DNA from: Fimbriimonadaceae bacterium
Lineage (GTDB): Bacteria > Armatimonadota > Fimbriimonadia > Fimbriimonadales > Fimbriimonadaceae
DNA: 64,000 nt
NCBI GenBank assembly: GCA_022843485.1
Contig: JALHNM010000011.1
Coordinates: 1-64,000, forward strand
Direction: 5' to 3'
In this document: positions 1 through 7,915 of the stretch, piece after piece
How positions within the stretch are numbered: the first letter of the stretch is position 1
How the letters are laid out: every line of letters starts with the position of its first letter
Notes under the pieces: generated by a model
What the model was told of the DNA's origin: nothing
Databases searched by the model: none
What the model saw: the letters and a program-made list of their open reading frames with translations, nothing else
Translations under genes and position numbers: made by a program

Positions 1-17
1 CGGCTGACCGACCTTGT

Positions 18-50
18 CATCCGGTGGTCATCCGGTGGTCTCCCGGTGGT
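18..50. repeat. three tandem 11-bp direct repeats (NNNCCGGTGGT)
   Basis: Three head-to-tail copies of an 11-bp unit with an invariant CCGGTGGT core (21-28, 32-39, 43-50) lie about 130 bp upstream of the SIR2 gene. The 11-bp period puts the cores on nearly the same helix face, as expected of a protein-binding array, but three copies could also be chance slippage. Nothing else is recognisable in 1-177. Confidence 0.5.
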
Positions 51-177
51 CACGCGGGGTGGGGGCAGCGCCGAGCCCGAGCAGAACCCACCCTTGGCCC
101 CTCGGAACAGGGCCCAGGCCACGCACCGCCCCACCCCCGCAGCCCGTCCGTAAGAGTAAGGATCGAAACTCGTCTGT

Positions 178-1278
178 ATGTCCGGATCGTCGAAGACACC
201 CAAAGCCCCTCCCAATGGCCCTCGAACGTCAGGGCCCCCCCTGGGCGCGGGGGCGTTTCGAGAGGGGACGCCCAGCACCGAGGCAGACCCGAACGCCGCG
301 ATCCCAGGCTCGCTGAGGCCACGGATATGCCCCCCTGAACTCTTCGAAGCTAGTCTGTCCGGCAGGCTCGTCGTGTTCGCAGGGAGCGGCGTATCGCAGC
401 CGACTGAGAGGCCAGGCTGGCACGAGCTCGTGAAGGGCGTTGTTGCGGCGTGCACGAGTGAAATGGCAGACGACCCTCGGATCAGGTCTCTTAACTCCTT
501 GCTTCGTCGGAATGCAGAAGAGAGCTTAGCCGAGGAAACACTGGAATTCCTGAAGACCGGATTCGACGCGGATAAGCGAGAGCGCGTCAAAGCGCTCCTA
601 AGAACGGAGGCAGACCCGGCGCACCTGAAGGCGGTGATGGACGTGCTCAAGGAGGCCATGGGACAGGAGGCGTTCCATCGACGGATCTGTGCGGTTCTCG
701 ACCACTCGGGGTCGCAACCAACCTGCATGACTCACCAGTACCTGGTCAACTTGCGGCCCCATGCCATCGTCACCACGAACTACGACGACTGCTTCGAAGA
801 GTGCCTCACGAGTGGCAGACATCGATGGTCGACGAAAAGTGTCGCTCGGCTCGACGAGCGGGACGAGTCACACCCTCACGAACAGACAGTCTATCATTTG
901 CACGGGTGCGTCACCGAACCTGACTCCTTAGTCACGGGCACGAGGGAGTACGAGTTATGCTACCAGCCATCGGGTGCGGCGACCCGACTGCTTGACCGAA
1001 TTTTCACTCGCTACGTTGTGCTCTTTGTGGGTTTCTCCTTCCGAGACGAACAGGTCTTGGCAAGGCTCGTGGCGTACCCGGATCGTCAGAAACACCTTGC
1101 CGTCGTGGCACCCGAATCGTCTGAGCACCGGCTCTTGGAGGCCCTGGGTGTGCGGTGCCCGCCTTTGATGACTCGCTCTGATCCTAAAGAGCAAAGTCGG
1201 TTCGATCGCGCGGTTGCGACCACGTTATGCGAATGGACGAAGGAGATTTCGAACGCAGGACGGGAAGAGGCGGGCTAG
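178..1278 (+). CDS. SIR2-family (SIR2_2-like) protein, probable NAD-consuming defence effector
   Basis: A 366-residue protein. Residues 1-50 are a low-complexity Pro/Gly-rich stretch, so the ATG start is uncertain. The SIR2 fold markers follow in order: VVFAGSGVS (65-73, nucleotide-binding glycine loop), VTTNYDDCFE (198-207), YHLHG (239-243, H242 as probable catalytic His) and VGFSFRDE (284-291). This is the pattern of defence-associated SIR2_2 proteins, which usually degrade NAD+, rather than of protein deacetylases: no zinc-binding Cys quartet is seen. It ends 11 bp before the next gene, whose ribosome site GGGAGGG overlaps the stop region, so the two should be co-transcribed. A/T-ending codons are more common than in the housekeeping genes, hinting at horizontal acquisition. 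NADase activity is inferred from the family. Confidence 0.8.
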   Translation: MSGSSKTPKAPPNGPRTSGPPLGAGAFREGTPSTEADPNAAIPGSLRPRICPPELFEASLSGRLVVFAGSGVSQPTERPGWHELVKGVVAACTSEMADDPRIRSLNSLLRRNAEESLAEETLEFLKTGFDADKRERVKALLRTEADPAHLKAVMDVLKEAMGQEAFHRRICAVLDHSGSQPTCMTHQYLVNLRPHAIVTTNYDDCFEECLTSGRHRWSTKSVARLDERDESHPHEQTVYHLHGCVTEPDSLVTGTREYELCYQPSGAATRLLDRIFTRYVVLFVGFSFRDEQVLARLVAYPDRQKHLAVVAPESSEHRLLEALGVRCPPLMTRSDPKEQSRFDRAVATTLCEWTKEISNAGREEAG

Positions 1279-1289
1279 GGAGGGCGGAC

Positions 1290-4200
1290 ATGAAGAAGAA
1301 GCCACAATGGAAGAAGTACGAAGAGGCGATCTGTCGCTATTACGAGCGGAAGCCAGGGTACCGGGTCGAGAGGAACAAGTGGCTCCCCGCCGGCACGAAC
1401 TCGCAAGCTGAATTCGATGTGTACGCCGAGTTCGACCTGCCCGATGGCACGGTGGTGAAGACCGGTATCCTGGCCAAGCTTGACGAGCGAAAGGTCGATA
1501 CCCACGAGCTGCGGTTTCTTCGCACGGCCTTCGTAGACGCGGGGGTGACAGTGGGGGTCATCTTTTGCCCGGAAGGGTTGACGAAGGACGCCACTAAGTT
1601 ATGCCAGGGCTATACGAACCCCGCGATCTACGTCCGTGAGAAGTCGCTGAGCGAAGTACTGCAGGACGTATGGGGCGACGACCCCTTGAGCGCTCTGGAC
1701 AACCTAGCACAGGAGAAGGAAAGCCAAGAGCCGAACCCCGAAACGCTGGAAGACGTCCTGCGCGCTGTCGAGGACAGCCCCCTGTGCGCTCGGTTCTTCT
1801 TCGACAAGCTCACGAACCCCGCCTGGTTACCGATCCTCTTGGAGCGAGGGGTGTTCGAGCGGTGTCTTGGAGTGCTGAACGAGGTGCCTGTGCCCACGGA
1901 TGGGGACGAGCGTCGGGAAGGGCTTGTCACGATCAAGGGTGGGAACGAGGTGCCGCCGCTCATGGCGAGCGAATACGTGCGGCGGTTCGTCGAGGACGCC
2001 CCCGACAACTTCCTGGCCTTCTGCGGGCTCGTGAAGCGATCGTTCTTCTTCCTCGAGAGCGATCTCATCGAGGCCGCGCTTCGCCTACCTGAAGGGCGTC
2101 GGGCGGAGTTCGTCGGGATCGCGATGGGCTGGCCGTTCGAGGGCTATCTCGACCCGAAGCCGGTCTGTGCGTTGGTCCGAGACCTCTACGAGCGGGGCGA
2201 GGAGGATGCGGCGTTGGAGTTCCTCTCCAAGCTGACTGAGGTCAAGGCAAAGCCGAAGAAGGGATTCTTCGAGGACGAATACTTGTCGCTCGAAGCCGCC
2301 CTCCCGCACGGGTGCTACGCTGATCTCACCGTCGGCTTCCTGCCCAGTCTCGTGCAGACGAAGCCGGTGCGGGTCGCCGAACACGTGCGGGACCGCCTCG
2401 CGGAAGCCGTGACGCTATTGCAGCTTGGGGAACCCGATAAGCTTCCTCAGTACGTGCACGTCGCAGGGCTGCTCGACGAACAGGTGTACCTCGATAGCGA
2501 CGTCCTTCAGCTGCTTATCCGGACGGCCCTGGCGGTGATGCAGGCGTTCGGCGAAATCGATCCGTCCGGGCTTGCCCGGTTCGTTGTCGAAGACCTGGAG
2601 GGATCGAGGAACGGGGCCTTTGTGAGGGTCGGGCTCGTCGCGGCCGGCGAGACGGAAGGAGCGGGGGCAGAGGTGGTCGAGGCGGCCCTGGAGCAGGACT
2701 GGCTGTGGCGGGACTACGACGTCATCTACGAGCTGCACCACCTCGTGAAGGGAGCCTGGCCGTTTCTGAGTGAGGAGATGAAGGGGCGCGTGATCGACCA
2801 GGTCTTGAACCTGAAGGCCATGGAGTCCAAGTCGGGCCGAATTAGTGCGGAGGAGGCTGAGACGTACAGGCTGAGCGACGTCTGTCAGTGGCTCTTGCTG
2901 CTCGAGCCGCTCGGCTTTCCAGAGGGTAGGGGGAAGCTCGCGACCGAGGCGCTTAGGGCTTTGAAGGCTCTCACGAGGGAGACGGAGTACCGCAAACCGG
3001 AGCCCCTCAGCTATGAGTGGGACGATGGCACCCCGGACGAAGCCACCAGCTTTCCCGACATGACGGCGGAGGACGTCCTCGCCCACTGCGGGGCGTTGGG
3101 GCCGGTCCGGGACGACCCCTCCCAGCGGCTGATGCGGGAAGGGGCGGACGGCCTCCGTACGGAGGTCGGGCGGAGACCGAGCGAGTTCTTGGTCCTTCGA
3201 GATGCTCTTCTGGCTCTCCCGTACCGGGCGTACGCGGCGGCGGTCGTCGGGGGGCTGGAACAGGCCCTACGGAACGGGGTGGACGTGGATCGCCTCAGCG
3301 CTTCGGACACCGTCGCCGCGCTCTACGACCGGCCAGCAGAGGCGGAAGCCCCGGATCGGCTCGATGATGCCTTGGGGGGCGGCCACCGAGACTGGATCAG
3401 GTTGGCCGCCGCCCGGTTCGTGGAGGAGGCGGCCCAGAGCGACCCTGAGCCTCTCAAGACGCAAGGACGACTCCTCGCGCTCTGGGAGCGCCTGTGGGAG
3501 GGGGGCGACGAGGGGTCGGGGATCGTTGGCGATGCGGACGTGCCAATGGAGGTGTTGAACTCGGAGGCGGGCGTCCTCTCGCTTGCCTTGTGCAGGCTCT
3601 TTGCCCGGCTGACCAGGCCTTTGTCCAACGATGAGACCGATGACGAAGGGGCCGAGCGTCTCGAGTGGGCGACGCGACTCCTCACCCGCATCGATGAGAC
3701 ACTGCTCGCTGCGGACTCAGCGGTAATCCGAGCCCCCCTCGGGCTCTTTTTCACGGCCTTCTACGGTTTTGACCGGGACTGGGCGGAAGACCGATCGGAT
3801 CGGATCTTCGACCGGAGCAACCCCAAAAGGTGGGACGCGGCATGGGGGCTCCATTTCTGGCTGGGGTACCGCAACGTGGAGGTCTTCCGGCACCTGCGAC
3901 CCCACTACGAGCACGCCATCGAGGTGATGGCGAACGTCGAGAGGTCTCGCCGCACCTGGGATCAGGGTGTCGGCCAAGACCTCGCCTTGTTCTGGATGGA
4001 GGGCGAGCTCAAGGCCAAGAGCCGGCTCGTGCAGGACTTCTGGACGAAGGCCAACGATGAAGCCCACATCGGGGCCGCCGATGCGGTCCTCCACCTGCTC
4101 AGCAAGAGCCCGGATAGGGCGACGTGGCGTCGAGCGGTCGGTCTCTGGCGAGTCGCTCTGAAGCAGAGGGGCCGAGCTCTCGGGCGAGGGGCTGGAAGTC

Positions 4201-4577
4201 GGTTCCTTCGCTGGCTTAAGCACGCTCCGAGCGGGGTGACCGTGACCTCAATCTTGAAGCTGCTTGTCGCGACCGTCGCCGTGGAGTCCCAGCGAGTCCA
4301 CGACGACCTGTTCGACTTCCTCATGGCCCGGGTCGCGGAGGAGCCGGGTCCGTGTGCTGAGGTCGTGCTCGCGATCGCGGAGAGCCCATCTGTCCGCTCG
4401 GGCTGGACATCGATGGATCGGGTGTGGGACGTGATGGTGGCGATCATCGGGGTGGGCGACGAGGGCGCGATGGAGACGCTCGTGAAGGCGCGGACGGCGC
4501 TCGTGACGGCCGGGCACTTCCGATTCCGGGACTTGCCCTTACCCCCGAGGCCCAGGGAGAAGGACGGCGGTAAGTAG
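1290..4577 (+). CDS. large protein with Mrr/PD-(D/E)xK-like N-terminus and long helical remainder; partner of SIR2
   Basis: A 1,095-residue protein from ATG 1290, chosen because GGGAGGGCGG lies just upstream; an in-frame ATG at 1227 would overlap the SIR2 gene. Residues 1-125 resemble a restriction-endonuclease-like fold of Mrr type: a basic first helix, E41-F-D43 at the end of a strand, ILAK (60-63) where the family has (E/Q)xK, then THELRFL and a GVTVGVIFC strand followed by TKDATKLC. The acidic/Gln residue of (E/Q)xK is replaced by L61, so catalysis is doubtful. The other ~970 residues are mostly amphipathic helices without Walker A, helicase or zinc motifs visible to me, so a solenoid-type scaffold or sensor is likely. 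By analogy with two-component SIR2 systems it may sense infection and trigger the SIR2 partner; this is inference. Confidence 0.55.
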   Translation: MKKKPQWKKYEEAICRYYERKPGYRVERNKWLPAGTNSQAEFDVYAEFDLPDGTVVKTGILAKLDERKVDTHELRFLRTAFVDAGVTVGVIFCPEGLTKDATKLCQGYTNPAIYVREKSLSEVLQDVWGDDPLSALDNLAQEKESQEPNPETLEDVLRAVEDSPLCARFFFDKLTNPAWLPILLERGVFERCLGVLNEVPVPTDGDERREGLVTIKGGNEVPPLMASEYVRRFVEDAPDNFLAFCGLVKRSFFFLESDLIEAALRLPEGRRAEFVGIAMGWPFEGYLDPKPVCALVRDLYERGEEDAALEFLSKLTEVKAKPKKGFFEDEYLSLEAALPHGCYADLTVGFLPSLVQTKPVRVAEHVRDRLAEAVTLLQLGEPDKLPQYVHVAGLLDEQVYLDSDVLQLLIRTALAVMQAFGEIDPSGLARFVVEDLEGSRNGAFVRVGLVAAGETEGAGAEVVEAALEQDWLWRDYDVIYELHHLVKGAWPFLSEEMKGRVIDQVLNLKAMESKSGRISAEEAETYRLSDVCQWLLLLEPLGFPEGRGKLATEALRALKALTRETEYRKPEPLSYEWDDGTPDEATSFPDMTAEDVLAHCGALGPVRDDPSQRLMREGADGLRTEVGRRPSEFLVLRDALLALPYRAYAAAVVGGLEQALRNGVDVDRLSASDTVAALYDRPAEAEAPDRLDDALGGGHRDWIRLAAARFVEEAAQSDPEPLKTQGRLLALWERLWEGGDEGSGIVGDADVPMEVLNSEAGVLSLALCRLFARLTRPLSNDETDDEGAERLEWATRLLTRIDETLLAADSAVIRAPLGLFFTAFYGFDRDWAEDRSDRIFDRSNPKRWDAAWGLHFWLGYRNVEVFRHLRPHYEHAIEVMANVERSRRTWDQGVGQDLALFWMEGELKAKSRLVQDFWTKANDEAHIGAADAVLHLLSKSPDRATWRRAVGLWRVALKQRGRALGRGAGSRFLRWLKHAPSGVTVTSILKLLVATVAVESQRVHDDLFDFLMARVAEEPGPCAEVVLAIAESPSVRSGWTSMDRVWDVMVAIIGVGDEGAMETLVKARTALVTAGHFRFRDLPLPPRPREKDGGK

Positions 4578-4609
4578 GGCTCAGGGAAGAGGCGAACATG
4601 GCGCCATGG

Positions 4610-4660
4610 CCTATCTCCCGATAGATCTGGGGCAGAGGGCCTGGGTGGGGGTTGGGGGGT
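4610..4660 (-). repeat. PHPGPLP-type intergenic repeat fragment
   Basis: Read on the minus strand, this non-coding stretch conceptually translates to NPHPGPLPQIYREI. That string is characteristic of a dispersed intergenic repeat seen in many bacterial genomes (PHPGPLP...RE) and is not a real protein. The region 4578-4758 otherwise contains only G-rich sequence and no gene. Confidence 0.45.
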
Positions 4661-4758
4661 GTGGAAGGGGGTTGGTATGCGCTGGTGACGGCGGTGGTCT
4701 TGCGGGGGCGTTTCGCTTTGAGAAAACCGTCACGAGCCAGGGCGGGAGATACCAGACA

Positions 4759-5484
4759 GTGGCAAATATTGCTTACGGAAGCGTGGTCGAGGAAGCCAGG
4801 GGGCTGATCGGTCGCGTCGTTTTCACTCGGGCCAAGAACGGCCCCACGGCCCGGATCAAGGCGATCGTGCGGAACCCGCGGACGCTGGAGCAGCGTCAGG
4901 TGCGGAGCTATCTGAGCCGCGCCTCGAAGGCGTTCAAGAACCTCACGTCGGCGCAGGCGGCGGCTTGGAACGCCTTTGGGGCGACTCAGGTCCGCAGCAA
5001 CCCGGTGACGGGCGAGACCTACACGTTGAGCGGGATCAGTGCGTTCGTCGAGCTCGCGGCGAAGTTCTTGCAGGTCCAGCCGAACGGGACGATCCCGTTG
5101 GCGCCGCCGACCTCGGAGTTCCCCGGCGACTCGGTGACGCTCACGGCTACGGCAGGGACGGGTCAGATCCTCCTTTCGGCGAGCGGCGCCAACGCGCTGG
5201 GCGTTACGACCGAGATCCTGCTGCAGCCGCTGCCGAGTCGCAACCGGAAGCCGAACCCGAAGGGCTACGACAGCGAGGTCTTCCGCGCCTTTGCGACCGG
5301 CTCTCTCGATCAGGTCGTCACGGTGCCGGCGGGCTTCTATGCGGCGGCCTACCGGTTCGTGCGGATCGCGACGGGCCAGGCCTCGGATCTCGTGACGATT
5401 CCGGTCGTCACGGTGAACCTGAGCCTGGAGCAAGGCGACGCCCCGGCTTCGTCGGCCGGGAAGTCGCGTCGGAAGGCGGCCTAG
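4759..5484 (+). CDS. hypothetical protein, possible structural or phage-derived
   Basis: A 241-residue protein starting at GTG 4759, preceded by GGGCGGGAG at 10-bp spacing. An in-frame ATG at 4606 is rejected because 4606-4758 is repeat and G-rich intergenic sequence. I do not recognise a named family. The N-terminal half reads like small proteins that begin with a G-x-(I/V)-G-x-VVF strand, then TLEQ...R, then LTSAQAAAWNAF, then SGISAFVE, a pattern I associate with poorly characterised structural or virion-like proteins. The C-terminal half looks like beta-strands (SVTLTATAG, QILLSASG), ending in a basic KSRRKAA tail. It has no signal peptide or membrane segment. It follows the SIR2 locus by 180 bp with an intervening repeat and so need not belong to it. 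Confidence 0.6.
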   Translation: MANIAYGSVVEEARGLIGRVVFTRAKNGPTARIKAIVRNPRTLEQRQVRSYLSRASKAFKNLTSAQAAAWNAFGATQVRSNPVTGETYTLSGISAFVELAAKFLQVQPNGTIPLAPPTSEFPGDSVTLTATAGTGQILLSASGANALGVTTEILLQPLPSRNRKPNPKGYDSEVFRAFATGSLDQVVTVPAGFYAAAYRFVRIATGQASDLVTIPVVTVNLSLEQGDAPASSAGKSRRKAA

Positions 5485-5582
5485 GGGCTGTCTCCGCTCT
5501 CCGTTCGGGCGCGCGTCCGGTGACCATGGTGGCACCGGGCGTGCGTCGTTTCGGGATCGCGGGGTGGGGAATCGGACGGTCA

Positions 5583-5790
5583 GGTGGGGGCTTGTTCTGG
5601 GGCTTGGGTTGGGCAGGCCGGGTGCGGGAGCACGGCATCGGCGGCATCGTCGGGGCCTTCTTGACGGCCGTGTTCGCGACGACGGCGGTGCCGGGTTCGA
5701 CGACGGCCGGTCTCCTCGCCGGGAACGCCGGGGTGCTCGGGCGGCAGCTCATGGCCGTCCTCGCCGTTGCGGCGTACTTGCCGCCGTTGG
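5583..5790 (+). pseudogene. remnant of an ammonium transporter (Amt) C-terminus
   Basis: This frame encodes REHGIGGIVGAFLTAVFA, then GLLAGNAGVLGRQLMAVLAV, which matches the last two helices of Amt transporters (HGxGGxxGAlltGvFa ... GLxxGNxxxLxxQlxavl). The conserved His lies at 5631-5633. No full-length Amt frame precedes it, the aspartate-rich segment that normally comes before HG is missing, and the sequence after AAYLPP loses resemblance. It is therefore a truncated, decaying copy. The rest of 5485-5931 holds no convincing gene. Confidence 0.55.
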
Positions 5791-5931
5791 ACGTTTCGGG
5801 GAGCAGCGTGCGCGGTCAGCACGTCTGCGAAGGTCTGATCCGTCGCCTGGGCCTTCACCTGTTCGCTTCGCCCGGCGCTCATGCCGGGGACGGCGAAGCG
5901 GCTGTCTCGTCGGCCTGAGGGGTTCGAGCCC

Positions 5932-6603
5932 TCAGCCGACGAACTTGTAGCCGACGCCCCGGACGGTGAGGAGGTGGACGGGCTTCGAGGGGTCGTCCTC
6001 GAGGCGCTCGCGCAGCCACCGGACGTGGACGTCGACGGTGCGCGAGCTCACGTACGTCTCCTGGCCCCAGACGCGGTCAAGGAGGGCCTCTCGCGAGAAG
6101 ACCTGGCCGCTGTGGCGGGCGAGGAAGTGGAGTAGGGCGAACTCTCGCGGGGAAAGGTTGACGGGCTTGCCCTTGATCCAGGTCTCGTGGGTACGGGGGT
6201 CGATGCGTAGGTGGGCGGTCTCGATGACGCCGCTCGCGTGGTCCCCTCCGGTCCGCCGGAGCACTGACTTGATGCGGGCGACGAGTTCGGCGAGCGAGAA
6301 GGGCTTGACGACGTAGTCGTCACCCCCGAGTTCGAGGCCGTGGACCCGGTCTTCCTCGCTCGCGCGGGCGGTCAGGAAGATGACGGGGACGGTGGAGTTG
6401 CGGCGGATGGCCCGGCAGAGGTCGAAGCCAGACCTTTGCGGGAGCATGACGTCGATGAGCACGAGATCCGGCTTGACCATCCTCGCGAGGCGCATCCCTT
6501 CTTCCGCCGAGTCGGCGGTGAACGTGGTATAGCCTTCCTTGCGAAGTTTGGTCTCGACGGTCTCGAGGATGGTGGTTTCGTCGTCTACGACTAGGATCGT
6601 CAT
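5932..6603 (-). CDS. OmpR/PhoB-family response regulator (orphan)
   Basis: A 223-residue two-component regulator. The receiver domain (1-118) has the acidic pair D7/D8, phospho-acceptor D51 (LVLIDVMLP), T78 and K100 (DDYVVKPF). A winged-helix DNA-binding domain follows (about 127-223) with LSPREFALLHFLARH and the terminal VRGVGYKF hairpin. The receiver is thus competent for phosphorylation, and the protein should act as a dimeric transcription factor. Its ATG overlaps the stop of the upstream gene (ATGA at 6603-6600), so it is translationally coupled. No sensor kinase is adjacent, so the partner and regulon cannot be inferred here. Confidence 0.93.
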   Translation of the reverse strand: MTILVVDDETTILETVETKLRKEGYTTFTADSAEEGMRLARMVKPDLVLIDVMLPQRSGFDLCRAIRRNSTVPVIFLTARASEEDRVHGLELGGDDYVVKPFSLAELVARIKSVLRRTGGDHASGVIETAHLRIDPRTHETWIKGKPVNLSPREFALLHFLARHSGQVFSREALLDRVWGQETYVSSRTVDVHVRWLRERLEDDPSKPVHLLTVRGVGYKFVG

Positions 6604-7724
6604 GATAGGGCGATGATCTCGACGTTGGCTCGGGGGACCGTGACCTCCCTGCCGTCGTCGAGCCTCGCCGTCAAAACGCGGACCTCTGCGCCCGAGTCGA
6701 CGGTCTGGAGGGTGGCGGGCAGCCCCGTCACCTTTCCGAGCAGACCGAAGTACGGTTCGCGGATGATCCGGATCGGCGCGCCGATGTCGAGCGCTGCACC
6801 GCTTTGGGCCAGGTGGCCTTCGCCGGTGAGCCCTTCGATCGGTGCGATGACCTCGGGCCTTATGACGCCGGCACGGATTTGGGTCGCCCCGTTCATGCTG
6901 GCTTGTCGGCCTTCGATGGACTTCAACAGGTCAAACGTCCGGCTGGCCATGCTGAGCTTCCCGAACCCTTCGGTGGCGACGACGGTGACGTCGATCGCTT
7001 CGGTGCCGGTGATCGCGACGCCGATATCGTAGCCGAGGAACTTGGTGAGGTCGACGTCGCGGACGGCTCCTACGAGGAGCCCGACGACGCCGAGTTGGTT
7101 CGCCTTGACGAGCGCGTCGAAGCTGACGCCGGAGCCGCCCACGAGGATCTTGCCCTTGTCGGAGTCCTGGATGTGCTGGACGTCGAGGAGCTCGTCGGGG
7201 CCTTGGACGGCGACTCGGACGTGTCCGTTCCGCTCGCCTCCGACGCCGAAGATGCCTTGGACCATCGCGCCTCTGGTCTCGACGACCGCGCCTTCGTCTT
7301 CAACGACGTCGATCACCTTCCCATCGACGTAGGCGGAGATGTCGATGGGTATCGCCGGTTCCCGGACGAGCACGTGCCCGGTGACCTCGGAGATGGTCTC
7401 GACGACGCCCGCGAAGTCGGACTCGACCTTCTGACGGAAGAGCCCGAAGAACCCTTTCGACTCGGCGACCATCTGGCCTCGTTCGATCGGGTCTCCAACT
7501 TTGAGCCCGAAGTACTCGGGAGCTTCCCGGGCGTCCACGCCGAGGCGTTCGGCGAGACGGATGGTCTGGAGGATGCCGGGCAGCATCGCCCGGGCGATGA
7601 CGGAGTCGTGCTTGACGGTATCGCCTGGCTTGACCAGGACCTCGCCTTTGATCGGCAACCTTCGCACGCGTTGGACGACGGCGTCGCGACTGACGGTGAG
7701 ACCTGGTGTGTATGCGCTACCCAA
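6600..7724 (-). CDS. conserved protein with barrel-sandwich (lipoyl-like) and KOW-like segments
   Basis: A 374-residue protein. The start is TTG at 7724, supported by GGAGGAA seven bases upstream. The N-terminal region (LPIKGEVLVKPGDTV, then DFAGVVETISEVTGHVLVREP) has the repeating beta pattern of a barrel-sandwich hybrid as in RnfC or biotinyl domains, but no biotin/lipoyl lysine motif. A central region contains GIFGVGGERNGHVRV and GKILVGGSGV. The C-terminus (REPYFGLLGKVTGLP ... GREVTVPRANVEII) looks like a KOW/SH3-type barrel. It appears to be one of the uncharacterised conserved proteins of deep-branching bacteria; I assign no function. It is coupled to the response regulator by ATGA, so the two may work in one process. 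Confidence 0.6.
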   Translation of the reverse strand: MGSAYTPGLTVSRDAVVQRVRRLPIKGEVLVKPGDTVKHDSVIARAMLPGILQTIRLAERLGVDAREAPEYFGLKVGDPIERGQMVAESKGFFGLFRQKVESDFAGVVETISEVTGHVLVREPAIPIDISAYVDGKVIDVVEDEGAVVETRGAMVQGIFGVGGERNGHVRVAVQGPDELLDVQHIQDSDKGKILVGGSGVSFDALVKANQLGVVGLLVGAVRDVDLTKFLGYDIGVAITGTEAIDVTVVATEGFGKLSMASRTFDLLKSIEGRQASMNGATQIRAGVIRPEVIAPIEGLTGEGHLAQSGAALDIGAPIRIIREPYFGLLGKVTGLPATLQTVDSGAEVRVLTARLDDGREVTVPRANVEIIALS

Positions 7725-7915
7725 GCGGTGTTCCTCCGGAAACAGGGCCGAAGCCCCTGGTCGGGGAGTTTAGCATGGCCGTACCGGGTTTTCAATCTGC
7801 CAAAGCCCTCTCGGGCCTGTCGGCGATTCTGCGGCGGGAATGTTAAGGCCGGATTAAGTGCCCCTGGTCGTTCTGACAGTCCGAGCGAGGGCGGGCGCGC
7901 CGGTATGCTGGGGGT

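Noticed and set aside
4444-5535. 363-codon minus-strand frame
   Set aside because: Antisense of the hypothetical gene and of the preceding gene's end; Arg-rich nonsense apart from the dispersed-repeat translation.
5485-5918. Open frames on both strands beside the Amt remnant
   Set aside because: Low-complexity translations with no start signal; the only meaningful match is the short Amt-like segment.
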